A stretch of DNA of 64,000 bases from Streptomyces sp. NA04227. Lineage in GTDB: Bacteria > Actinomycetota > Actinomycetes > Streptomycetales > Streptomycetaceae. The stretch covers positions 4,639,001 through 4,703,000 of the forward strand of contig NZ_CP054918.1 in NCBI RefSeq assembly GCF_013364195.1, in the 5' to 3' direction. This document shows, in pieces, positions 50,679-58,519 of this stretch. The position numbers were made by a program, and so were the translations under genes. Position 1 is the stretch's first letter, and each line of letters begins with the position of its first letter. Below the pieces are notes generated by a model, which saw only the letters and a program-made list of their open reading frames with translations, had not been told where the DNA came from and ran no database searches.

Positions 50679-51253
50679 CGTTCAGCTTCCTCATCCCCGA
50701 CACTGCCGATGTCGCAGTGTTCGCCGTGTTCCTCGCGGACGCCCCGCTCGCGCCCCACCCCGGCGTCCCTGCGCTCCAGCTCCTCGCGGAGCCGGGCGAG
50801 TGCGCGGTGCAGCGTGCTCTTGACGGTACCCGCCGACATGCCGAGCGCGGCAGCGGTCTCCTGGGTCGACATCTGCTCCCAGTGTCGCAGCACCACGACA
50901 CTGCGCTGCTTCGGTGCGAGCACCGTCATCACGTCGCGCAGGAGCTCACGGTCGGCCTGCTGCTCGCTGCTGTCCTCGACGCTCGACTCGGGCAGCTGCT
51001 CGGTCGGGATCTCCTCCAGCTTGCGGGCGCGCCACCACTCCGTACGGGTGTTGATCATGACGCGGCGCAGATAGGCGTCCGCCAGCCGCTTGTCGGCTAT
51101 GCCGTCCCAGCGCCCGTAGGTGCGGACCAGAGCGGTCTGCAGGAGGTCCTGGGCCTCCACCGGGTCGGGCACCAGCCGGCGGGCGCTGCGCAACAGAGCG
51201 TCCTGCCGCGTGCGGACGTACTCCTCGAAGTCGAGCACCTCTCCCTGCGCCAC
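50666..51253 (-). CDS. sigE: ECF sigma factor SigE
   Basis: 195 residues with regions 2 and 4 only. Region 2: EYVRTRQDALLRSARRLVPD, EAQDLLQTALVRTYGRWDGI; region 4: VLAPKQRSVVVLRHWEQMST, LGMSAGTVKSTLHRALARLREEL. It directs cell-wall stress genes under control of CseBC rather than an anti-sigma factor. GTG 51253 is preceded by GGAGGGGTTTCA. The C-terminal tail after the HTH is acidic and not conserved. It is the first gene of the sigE-cseABC operon. Confidence 0.95.
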   Translation of the reverse strand: MAQGEVLDFEEYVRTRQDALLRSARRLVPDPVEAQDLLQTALVRTYGRWDGIADKRLADAYLRRVMINTRTEWWRARKLEEIPTEQLPESSVEDSSEQQADRELLRDVMTVLAPKQRSVVVLRHWEQMSTQETAAALGMSAGTVKSTLHRALARLREELERRDAGVGRERGVREEHGEHCDIGSVGDEEAERCAA

Positions 51254-51607
51254 TGAAACCCCTCCGGTTCGCCGTCCGAATCGCTGGTACCTCGCCGGTA
51301 CGGGAAGGACGCTACGGAGGCGTTGTCACGGCGCTGTGCGGACGAGCGCGCGGCCGACGCACGGGCAGCCGTCGGTTGTGTAACGGCAGGCGGAAACCGG
51401 ATGAAGCCGGAAACGGGGCGCCGGAAACACGGAAAGGGAGGGAATCCGGATGCGGCGGGCCGGTGAAGGAAATGCTGCCGCGAGGCGAAGGCGAAGCCGA
51501 GAAGAGACCGAAGGCGACGCCGAAAAGAGGCCGCAAGGGAAGGCGGGACGAGTGGTTGAGCGCGGGCCGGTGCCCGGCCTCAGGGAGGCCGGGCCGGGGC
51601 CTTCGGC
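51254..51607. other. Promoter region of sigE
   Basis: This 354-bp gap lies between mutY and sigE, both on the minus strand. It should contain the CseB-dependent promoter. Several GCCGGAAAC-like words recur between 51388 and 51445, and GCGTTGTCACGG lies near 51320. I cannot assign a CseB site with confidence. Confidence 0.45.
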
Positions 51608-52555
51608 TCAGCGGACGGGGCCGCCAGGGGTACGGGTCGGCAGGCGGTACAGGCCGCCCGGGAGGGGTTCGACCAGGCCGTCGGCGACCAGGCCGTCGAG
51701 TGCGCGGGCGCGCTGGATGCGGTCGTCCCAGACGCGTTCCAGTACCTGGCGCGGCACCGGGCCGGAGGACTCGCGCAGTACGGCGAGGAGTTTGCCGCGC
51801 ACCTGGCGGTCGGTGCCCGCGTAGGCCTGGGTGCGCCGCGGCGGGCCGACGTGTTCCGGTTTTCCGGCCAGCCGCCAGGCGCAGTGCTCGGAGATCGGGC
51901 AGCCGCCGCAGTTCTCGTTGCGCGCGGTGCACACCACCGCGCCCAGCTCCATCGACGCGGCCGCCCAGCGGGAGGCGGTGTGTTCGTCCTCGGGCAGCAG
52001 CGCGCGGGCGAGGCGGCGTTCGGCGGCCGTGGTCGCGTTGGGCGGGTACTGGCTGCCGGTCACCGCACGCGCGAAGACCCGGCGCACATTGGTGTCCAGT
52101 ACGGCATGCCGCTGCCCGTACGCGAAGGAGGCCACCGCCGCGGCCGTGTACTCGCCGATGCCGGGCAGCGCGAGCAGCTGCGCGTGCTGGGCGGGTACGT
52201 CGCCGCCGTGGCGTTCCGTTATGGCCAGCGCGGCCCCGTGCAGCCGCAGCGCACGCCGCGGGTAGCCGAGGCGGCCCCAGGCGCGCACGGCTTCGCCGGG
52301 TGCCTCCTCGGCGAGGTCGGCGGGGCGGGGCCAGCGGGTCATCCATTGCTCGTACACGGGCAGCACCCTGGCGACGGGGGTCTGCTGCAACATGAACTCG
52401 CTGACCATCACTCCCCAGGCGCCCGCTTCGGGGCGCCGCCACGGCAGGTCGCGAGCGTTGTCCTCGAACCACGTGATCACTGGTTCGTGAAGTGCGCGGT
52501 GCGCGCTGGGTGTTTCGGCAGCTGTGCTCTGCAAGGGCTTCGTTGGCGCAGTCAT
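51608..52555 (-). CDS. mutY: A/G-specific adenine DNA glycosylase MutY
   Basis: About 315 residues. DLPWRRPEAGAWGVMVSEFMLQQTPV includes the catalytic Glu, ALPGIGEYTAAAVASFAYG is the helix-hairpin-helix with the following Asp in VLDTNVRRV, and CTARNENCGGCPISEHC supplies the four Cys of the iron-sulfur cluster. The C-terminal part resembles a shortened MutT-like domain that reads 8-oxoG. It removes adenine opposite 8-oxoguanine. ATG 52555 is used; the upstream frame to 52960 is low-complexity. Confidence 0.95.
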   Translation of the reverse strand: MTAPTKPLQSTAAETPSAHRALHEPVITWFEDNARDLPWRRPEAGAWGVMVSEFMLQQTPVARVLPVYEQWMTRWPRPADLAEEAPGEAVRAWGRLGYPRRALRLHGAALAITERHGGDVPAQHAQLLALPGIGEYTAAAVASFAYGQRHAVLDTNVRRVFARAVTGSQYPPNATTAAERRLARALLPEDEHTASRWAAASMELGAVVCTARNENCGGCPISEHCAWRLAGKPEHVGPPRRTQAYAGTDRQVRGKLLAVLRESSGPVPRQVLERVWDDRIQRARALDGLVADGLVEPLPGGLYRLPTRTPGGPVR

Positions 52556-53349
52556 GGCACGGCCGATCCTGCCACGCGCGGCGGCCCGGACGTCAGACGC
52601 ACGCCGCTGCGGGCGCGGCAACACCCCGGGCGGAGCAGTCGGAGTCGGCGGTCGAAGCCGGCAGTCGAAGGCGGAGGTGAGTGCCCGCCGCCGCGCGCCC
52701 GGGCGGGCGGCGGACAGCGGGCGGACGGCACGGGGGCTCCCCCGCGGGCACCGCGGCGTCCGGTCTGGACGGGCGGACCGGCGGGCGGCGTTCAAAAACG
52801 TCGTCCGGTGCACGGCCCCTGGGGGCACCCCCTGCTCGAACTGCTCGAAGAGCTTGGGGGAGTGCGTATGCAGGACACGTCCGCTCGCCGGTCTCGGCCC
52901 GGTGGCGCTTGTGGGGAGCGCCACGTCCGGGAATCTGGTCCTGGTCCGCACGGAAAGCAAGACAACTCGGCCGTCCGGTTTTTAACCGATGACCTCGCGG
53001 AAGTTAAGCCCGCTGACCAGCGTGTGCGGCGTGCGCGGCGAAGTGACGTGTGTCGCAAGGCGGGTGACATGTCTCGCACGAGGTGCCCGGCGTGCCGCGC
53101 ACGGCAGGGGGCGGGTGGATGAACAGCCGGTCTTTTGTCGGGGTACGGGAGGAAAAGGTGACCCGGCGCCACCCGGAATCCATCCCCGGCCCCCGCATCG
53201 GCTAACTGATGTGGGGCCATTTGTTAAAAGCGCGGGCGTTGGGGGGCTTGTCAGTCCGGTGGCCGGGATCGCACATTTATGGGCGCCGGTCCTGTGTCGC
53301 ACCGACCATGCGGAGAACGAGGGACTGCCCCCACCGCCCGGAGAAACCC
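52556..53349. other. Long gap upstream of the HTH gene
   Basis: About 800 bp with no convincing gene. A frame at 52869-53122 (ATG after GGGGGAG, CPACRAR near its end) was considered but has poor composition. Lower-GC patches at 52973-53005 (GGTTTTTAACCGATGACC) and 53215-53232 (GGCCATTTGTTAAAAGC) are likely promoters; TTAACCG and GTTAAAA are the clearest AT-rich words. Confidence 0.45.
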
Positions 53350-54492
53350 GTGTCCCCATTCAACGACGAGCATGCGCCGACCCCCGCCGGAGCGGGACAG
53401 TCACGGGAGGAGGGTCCGGGCGGCCCAAGTCCCCGCGGCGCGGACCCGGGCGGCGCGGACCCGAGCGGGGGGAGCCCGGTCGTCGGTACGGCGGGCGACG
53501 GCGCGACCGGTGAGAGTGTCTGCTCCGGCCCCGCTCCGGCCGTCCGTCCCCCCGCCCCGCAACCCCCGGTCGAGCGGCGCGAGTTCGCCGAGACGCTGCG
53601 GGCGGCGGTACGCAGGCAGGGGCTCACCCTGGAACGCATCCGGGACCGGCTCGCGGCGCGCGGCATCCGGCTCAGCCCGGTCACGCTCAGCCACTGGCAG
53701 CGGGGCCGCAGCAGGCCCGAACGCCCGTCCTCGCTGCGCGCCGTGCACGAACTGGAGCACATCCTCGGCCTGGACGCGGGCGCCCTCGTCTCGCTCCTCA
53801 CCCCGCCCCCGCGACGCGGCGCCGCACTGCTCCCGGAGCCCGACAGCCGCGCGATCGAGGAGTTCTACGGTCCCGACTCCGCGCTGCAACGCCTCATCGA
53901 CGGCCCGCTTGAGCAGTACAACGCGGATCTGCGGTCCGTCAGTCTGCGCGAGACGATCCACCTGGACCGGCGGGGCTACCAGTACCGGCAGGCCGTGACG
54001 CACGTCTGCCGTGCGGTGCGCGACGGGGTGGACCGCCTCGTCGTGGTGCACAACTTCGACGACCTGCTTCCCGCGGCCGTGGACATGCAGGTGGACTGCG
54101 GGGCGCTGGGCAGCCTGCGGTTCGACCGCTCCGTGCACAGCCTGGTCGCCGAGATCCACTTCGGCCGCCCGCTGGCCAAGGGCGAGACCGTGCTCGTCGA
54201 GTACGCGCTGCACCTGGAGGACTGCGCCTCGCCGGGTACGTACCACGAGCGCCGGATGGTCACGCGGATGCGGGACTACCTGCTGCACATCCGGTTCCAC
54301 CCGGAGGCGGTCCCCGAGCACTGCGTCGCCTACTACCGCGAACGTCTCGACGGCGGCCGCCAGAAGGTACGGCACATCGGCGTCGACCCGTTCCACGGCC
54401 TGCACTTCCTCCCCTCGGCCTGCGACCCCGGCGTACACGGCGTCTCCTGGCAGTGGCCGTCCCGGCGCCCGGAGGGGGAGCGGGAACGGTAG
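53350..54492 (+). CDS. HTH-domain protein with uncharacterised C-terminal domain
   Basis: About 380 residues. A disordered Gly/Pro-rich N-terminus is followed by a Cro/C1-like helix-turn-helix (REFAETLRAAVRRQGLTLERIRDRL, LSPVTLSHWQRGRSRPERPSS) and a 230-residue C-terminal domain (SVSLRETIHLDRRGYQYRQAVTHVCRAV, LVVVHNFDDLLPAAVDMQVDCGALG, YHERRMVTRMRDYLLHIRFHPE). The latter is probably a sensory beta-rich fold but I do not recognise it. GTG 53350 with GGAGAA upstream is preferred to ATG 53308. It lies before the leaderless membrane protein and the caspase pair in the same direction. Confidence 0.75.
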   Translation: MSPFNDEHAPTPAGAGQSREEGPGGPSPRGADPGGADPSGGSPVVGTAGDGATGESVCSGPAPAVRPPAPQPPVERREFAETLRAAVRRQGLTLERIRDRLAARGIRLSPVTLSHWQRGRSRPERPSSLRAVHELEHILGLDAGALVSLLTPPPRRGAALLPEPDSRAIEEFYGPDSALQRLIDGPLEQYNADLRSVSLRETIHLDRRGYQYRQAVTHVCRAVRDGVDRLVVVHNFDDLLPAAVDMQVDCGALGSLRFDRSVHSLVAEIHFGRPLAKGETVLVEYALHLEDCASPGTYHERRMVTRMRDYLLHIRFHPEAVPEHCVAYYRERLDGGRQKVRHIGVDPFHGLHFLPSACDPGVHGVSWQWPSRRPEGERER

Positions 54493-54686
54493 GGGTAGTG
54501 GTTAGGGGGAGGGGCGAGGTTCGGAGATACGGCGGGCCTGAACTGCCTTACAAACAGGGTGAAGTGGCGCATAGTCACCCCAACTGACCTTGCTGGTACG
54601 GGTGTTCACCTGTGCTTGAAAAATGATGATCGGGAAAAGTTGTCCTTACGGTGGCGGGTGGCGCCGGACAACGCCCCGGACTCTCG

Positions 54687-54692
54687 TACAGT
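54687..54692 (+). promoter_or_regulatory. -10 box of a probable leaderless transcript
   Basis: TACAGT ends seven bases before the GTG at 54699, so RNA should start at or next to the start codon. There is no ribosome binding site for that GTG. A -35 is weak (CGGACA at 54665-54670). Confidence 0.5.
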
Positions 54693-54698
54693 TTGGGC

Positions 54699-55493
54699 GT
54701 GGGATCTCTGCGCAATCCTGTCGGTCCGTTGCCTTCGACCATCTACTGGCGAAGGAGGGCGATTCTGCTTGCCCTAGTCGTGGTGCTCGCGCTCCTGGTG
54801 ATCTGGGCGGTCGCCGCGAGCGGCGGGGGCAGCGACGACTCCGGGGCGGACGCTCCCGGCAAGGGCGGTGGACCCGCGAGTTCCATCACGCCCGGCCCCT
54901 CCGGTACGGGACCCGCGATCAGCCAACACCCGGGCGGGCGCGACGAGTCGGACACCGGCGGCGGTGAGGGCGACGGTGGCGAGGACGGCGGTTCCGGCGG
55001 CGAGGGCTCCGGTGACGAAGGCGGCTCGGGCGGCTCCGGCGGTGGTGCGGGCGGCGCGGGCGACGGCCGTCTCCCCGAGGGCAGCTCGCTCGCCAACTGC
55101 CCTGCGAAAGCGGTGAAGTTGACGCTCCGCAGTGCCAGCAACCGCTACGCGCCCGGCGAGACGCCGCGCATCGAGATCACCGCGAAGAACTCCTCGGACA
55201 AGGACTGCAAGGTCGACCTCGGCGGCCGCAAGACGGTGCTCACGATCACCAAGACCGAGGGCGACGTGGCCATTTGGTCCTCCGAGGACTGCCCCAAGGG
55301 CGACGCCGCCTTCCCCGTACGCGTACCGGCCGACGGCAGCGCCACCCGCACCCTCACCTGGAACCGCGACCACAGCGCCCCCGAGTGCGCCACGCCGAAG
55401 GACGGCCCGGCGACCCCCGGCACTTACCTCGCCGAGGCGAAGGCGCCCGGTGTGGCCAAGGCGCAGACCTCGTTCGTACTGAAGGCGGACTAG
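54699..55493 (+). CDS. Membrane-anchored protein with extracytoplasmic Ig-like domain
   Basis: About 264 residues from GTG 54699. A short basic N-terminus (STIYWRRRA) leads into one membrane segment (ILLALVVVLALLVIWAVAA), a 95-residue Gly/Ser/Asp-rich linker and a C-terminal domain beginning LANCPAKAVKLTLRSASNRYAPGETPRIEI and ending TYLAEAKAPGVAKAQTSFVLKAD, which resembles an Ig-like or DUF4232-type beta sandwich with two Cys pairs. It is outside the cell. The ligand is unknown. A -10 box directly before the start suggests a leaderless message. Confidence 0.78.
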   Translation: MGSLRNPVGPLPSTIYWRRRAILLALVVVLALLVIWAVAASGGGSDDSGADAPGKGGGPASSITPGPSGTGPAISQHPGGRDESDTGGGEGDGGEDGGSGGEGSGDEGGSGGSGGGAGGAGDGRLPEGSSLANCPAKAVKLTLRSASNRYAPGETPRIEITAKNSSDKDCKVDLGGRKTVLTITKTEGDVAIWSSEDCPKGDAAFPVRVPADGSATRTLTWNRDHSAPECATPKDGPATPGTYLAEAKAPGVAKAQTSFVLKAD

Positions 55494-55594
55494 CGCCAGC
55501 CCCCCGTCACACCGCAGCACGTCGCGAAAAGCAGGGTTCGCCGCGGAAGTTCTGGTGCAGAATCCCCCAGGGCATGGGCTTTCGGGGGGCGCGC

Positions 55595-56011
55595 ATGGAG
55601 ATCCGGGTCCGCGTGGAGTCCGCCGACGGGGCGGAGAGCGGTGAACTGACCCGCGCACTGGCGGATTGGCTGGCCGAGGACCGCGACGTCGGGCGGTACG
55701 CGGAGATCGGCAGGATCCGGCACCGCGAGACGCGACCGAGCGGCGCCATGAGTGCCGACCCGATGACCTGGGTCCAGCTCCTCACCTCGTCCGGCTTCTC
55801 CACCGCGGGTCTGGTCTACGCGCACATGGCGTTCCGGGCGTCCCTGCCGCGCCGCCAGCGGTCGGTGCCCGTGGTCATCGAGTGCCGTGGGGTACGGGTC
55901 ACCGTGCGGGACGCCTCGCCCGAGACGGCGGCCCGGATCGCCGAGGTACTGGCCGCCCCGGAGCCCGGCGGCGGTGACGCGGAACCGGACGGGCGAGAGG
56001 ACGGGCGGTGA
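55595..56011 (+). CDS. EACC1 (effector-associated constant component 1) domain protein
   Basis: About 138 residues. MEIRVRVESADGAESGELTRALADWLAEDRDVGRY, a short hydrophobic helix (STAGLVYAHMAFRASL) and VPVVIECRGVRVTVRDASPETAARIAEVL follow the EACC1 pattern described for actinobacterial conflict systems, where it accompanies an effector such as a caspase or trypsin. ATG 55595 follows GGGGGG; an in-frame ATG at 55574 is less likely. Its stop overlaps the GTG of the caspase gene as GTGA, so both are made in fixed ratio. Confidence 0.8.
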   Translation: MEIRVRVESADGAESGELTRALADWLAEDRDVGRYAEIGRIRHRETRPSGAMSADPMTWVQLLTSSGFSTAGLVYAHMAFRASLPRRQRSVPVVIECRGVRVTVRDASPETAARIAEVLAAPEPGGGDAEPDGREDGR

Positions 56012-57981
56012 CGCTCCCCGACCCGGAGAACAGCCGGGCGGTGGTGATCGGGATCGACGCCTACCTGCGGCTGGAACCGTTGCCCGCGGTGCGCCGTGGA
56101 CGGGACCGCCTGGTGGCGCTGCTGCGTGACCCGGACGTCTGGGGAATCCCGGCGCGCAACGTGACCGTACTGGGCGCGGACGCCACCCGGGACCAGGTAC
56201 TGACCGCCGTCAAGGACGCGGTCCGCGAGACCACCGACACCCTGCTGCTCTACTTCGCCGGACACGGCCTGCGCGATCGCGGGGCGCAGCAGTTGTACCT
56301 GGCGCTGGCCGGTGCCGACGACGAGCACCCGCAGATCGGGGGCGTCGCCTACCAGGACATCCGCCAGATCCTGATGGCCGGGCACCGGGCGCGACGCCGG
56401 ATCGTCATCATCGACTGCTGTTACAGCGGGCTCGCCGGAAGCATGGGCACCGACCGCGTCAGCCGGGGCGAGCTGTACGACACCGCCATCGAGGGCAGCT
56501 ATCTGCTGACCTCCGCGTCCAGCACCCAGCGGTCGTTCGCTCCGGACGACGGCGCGTATCCGGAGTTCACCGGCGAGCTGATCGGCATCCTGCGGTACGG
56601 AATCCCGGGCGCGGACGACGAGTTGACCCTCGACGAGGTGTGGCAGGCCACGCGGGCCGCGCTGCTCGCTCGCGGCTCGCCGGAGCCCCAGCAGTTCGGG
56701 CAGAACGCCCTGGGACGGCTGCCCTGGGTCAGGAACCGCGCGCTCGCCCCGGGGGAGGGGCCACTGCCGCGGCGGCTGGCCGGAGACCCGTTGCTCGTCC
56801 GGAGATTCGCCACGGCGGCACGGGACCGTGCCCGCCAGGGCACCGGCGCCCGGCCCCGTTCGCGGAGCGGACCGAAGCCCCTGTGGTGGGGCCTGGTGGC
56901 GCTGCTCGTGATCCTCGCCGCGACCACTCCGCTCTGGCTTCGGGACGACGACGCCAAGCCCGAGAGCCGCCCGTCCTCCTCGGCGCCCACGCCGGAGGCG
57001 ACGAACGCCGCCCGCCCGTCGGCGCCCGCGACGAGCCCGGAGCCGGAGCCACGGCCGAGCCCCTCGAACCCGGACACGGTGGGTTCGGGCCAGGTGCGAC
57101 TCACCCTCAGGAGGACCTTCGAGGGCCACACGGACTTCACCACCGGCGTCGCCTTCAGCCCCGACGGCACCCTGCTGGCCAGCGCAGGCGGCGACGACAA
57201 GACCGTGCGCCTGTGGGACGTCGCCACCGGCGAACCGATCCGGACCATGACCGGCCACACCGACTCCCTCACCAGCGTGTCCTTCAGCCCGAACGGCGCC
57301 GTCCTGGCCAGCGCGAGCACGGACCGGACGGTCCGGCTGTGGGACGTGGCGACGGGCCAGGAGATCCGGGCACTGACCGGCAGCAAGGGGGCGGTGTACT
57401 CGGTGGCCTTCAGCGCCACCGGGGACAAGCTGGTCAGCGGTGGCCAGGGCAACGAGGTGCGGGTCTGGGACGCCGGGGACGGCGAACCGCTCGACGTCTT
57501 CACCGACCACACCGACGACGTCCTGTCCGTCGCCTTCGGCCCCCAGGGCGACACGGTCATGAGCGGCGGCTACGACCACGCGGTGAAGGTCTACGACCTG
57601 GGCGGCCAGTGGACCTGGAGCGACGAGGACACCTTCCACGACGCCGTCACCGCGGTCGCCTACAGCCCCGACGGCACGGTCACGGCCGCGGGCGGCTACG
57701 AGAAGACCGTGCGCCTGTGGAACGACGCGGACGACCCGGACAAGAGCATCGAGCTCACGGGACACACGGAACCCCTCACGTGCCTGGCCGTCAGCCCCGA
57801 CAACAAGATCCTCGCGAGCGCGGACTCGGTGTCCCTGCGCTTCTGGGACACCCGCACGGGCGACTCCCTCGGCGAGGTCAACCACCCCGGCTACATCAAC
57901 GAGTTCGCCTTCAGCCCCGACGGCAGCATGGTGGCCACCGCGGGGGGCCGGTCCGTTCAGCTGTGGCGGCTGGAGAGGTGA
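56008..57981 (+). CDS. Membrane-anchored caspase-like peptidase with C-terminal WD40 propeller
   Basis: 657 residues. Residues about 9-240 form a caspase-like C14 domain: LLLYFAGHGLRD holds the catalytic His (86) and IIDCCYSGLAG the catalytic Cys (137/138, most likely 138). A basic stretch then leads to one membrane helix (about 291-310), a Pro/Ser-rich linker (to about 360) and seven WD40 blades (about 365-657) with typical GHTDxxxxVxFSPDG and VRLWD words. The positive-inside rule puts the peptidase in the cytoplasm and the propeller outside. It is coupled to EACC1 and resembles effector modules of bacterial conflict systems. Targets are unknown. Confidence 0.9.
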   Translation: MTLPDPENSRAVVIGIDAYLRLEPLPAVRRGRDRLVALLRDPDVWGIPARNVTVLGADATRDQVLTAVKDAVRETTDTLLLYFAGHGLRDRGAQQLYLALAGADDEHPQIGGVAYQDIRQILMAGHRARRRIVIIDCCYSGLAGSMGTDRVSRGELYDTAIEGSYLLTSASSTQRSFAPDDGAYPEFTGELIGILRYGIPGADDELTLDEVWQATRAALLARGSPEPQQFGQNALGRLPWVRNRALAPGEGPLPRRLAGDPLLVRRFATAARDRARQGTGARPRSRSGPKPLWWGLVALLVILAATTPLWLRDDDAKPESRPSSSAPTPEATNAARPSAPATSPEPEPRPSPSNPDTVGSGQVRLTLRRTFEGHTDFTTGVAFSPDGTLLASAGGDDKTVRLWDVATGEPIRTMTGHTDSLTSVSFSPNGAVLASASTDRTVRLWDVATGQEIRALTGSKGAVYSVAFSATGDKLVSGGQGNEVRVWDAGDGEPLDVFTDHTDDVLSVAFGPQGDTVMSGGYDHAVKVYDLGGQWTWSDEDTFHDAVTAVAYSPDGTVTAAGGYEKTVRLWNDADDPDKSIELTGHTEPLTCLAVSPDNKILASADSVSLRFWDTRTGDSLGEVNHPGYINEFAFSPDGSMVATAGGRSVQLWRLER

Positions 57982-58012
57982 AAACGGACGCTCTGGACCG
58001 CCGGAAGGGCGG

Positions 58013-58168
58013 TCAGCCCAGCCACTGCCACAGCGCCGCACCGATGACGAACAGGATCACGGCGGCTTCCAGCCACTCGGTGACTCCCCAGCGCTCACTA
58101 CCGCTCGCCTTGCTGTCGCCCGCCTGCTGCGGAGTCTGCTCCGTACCGTCCGTCTGGTTCTCCGGCAT
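58013..58168 (-). CDS. Small single-pass membrane protein, 51 residues
   Basis: Read directly from the minus strand: MPENQTDGTEQTPQQAGDSK, then ERWGVTEW and a hydrophobic helix LEAAVILFVIGAALWQWLG at the very C-terminus. CGGAGCAGCACCT precedes the ATG at 58168. Tail-anchored layout and clean composition (polar N-terminus, Trp at the membrane edges) support a real gene. It converges on the caspase gene, 31 bp apart. Function is unknown. Confidence 0.7.
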   Translation of the reverse strand: MPENQTDGTEQTPQQAGDSKASGSERWGVTEWLEAAVILFVIGAALWQWLG

Positions 58169-58370
58169 AGGTGCTGCTCCGTATCGGTGTGGAGGGAGGG
58201 GGAGGGGGGAGGGGCCGACGGGCCATGGTCAGGATCACGTCATGTCGGCACTGGAACCGTAGCGCCAAGTCACGGTTCCGCCAAAGGAGTTCGGGGCGGG
58301 GTCGGCGTGAGGTGGTTGCCCTTGCCGCCCCACGCGTCCGCCGGATCCGTGGCGCCTCGCCCGGCTTGCC

Positions 58371-58386
58371 TTGGAGAGCGCTCCAA
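58371..58386. promoter_or_regulatory. Inverted repeat, possible LacI-type operator
   Basis: TTGGAGAGCGCTCCAA has TTGGAG/CTCCAA arms around AGCG and contains the CG-centred AGCGCT often seen in LacI-family operators such as CebR sites. It lies 134 bp before the aldo-keto reductase start. Confidence 0.4.
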
Positions 58387-58446
58387 CTCGTAGCGTGCGA
58401 AGGGTTCGCCACGCGTCCCCGCGTGCTCGCGAACGCAACTCCCTTG

Positions 58447-58508
58447 CACAGCTTCGGCACACAGCTCCCGTACACAGCTCCCGTGCACAGCTCCCGTACA
58501 CAGCTCCG
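58447..58508 (+). repeat. 13-bp tandem repeat next to the aldo-keto reductase ribosome binding site
   Basis: Units of CACAGCTCCCGTA/G run from 58460 to 58498 in three nearly identical copies, with a diverged copy before (CACAGCTTCGGCA) and a truncated one after that runs into GAGAGG, the ribosome binding site. Confidence 0.9.
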
Positions 58509-58519
58509 AGAGGAACATC

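Larger units (their letters stand above)
58169..58519. other. Gap upstream of the aldo-keto reductase
   Basis: It contains a GGGA-rich purine tract at 58187-58215, an inverted repeat at 58371-58386 and a 13-bp tandem repeat at 58447-58508. No further gene is seen. Confidence 0.55.

Noticed and set aside
52869..53122. 84-residue frame between mutY and the HTH gene
   Set aside because: There is a GGGGGAG before its ATG, but composition is Arg-rich, no family motif is seen apart from a CPACRAR end, and codon use is unlike neighbours.
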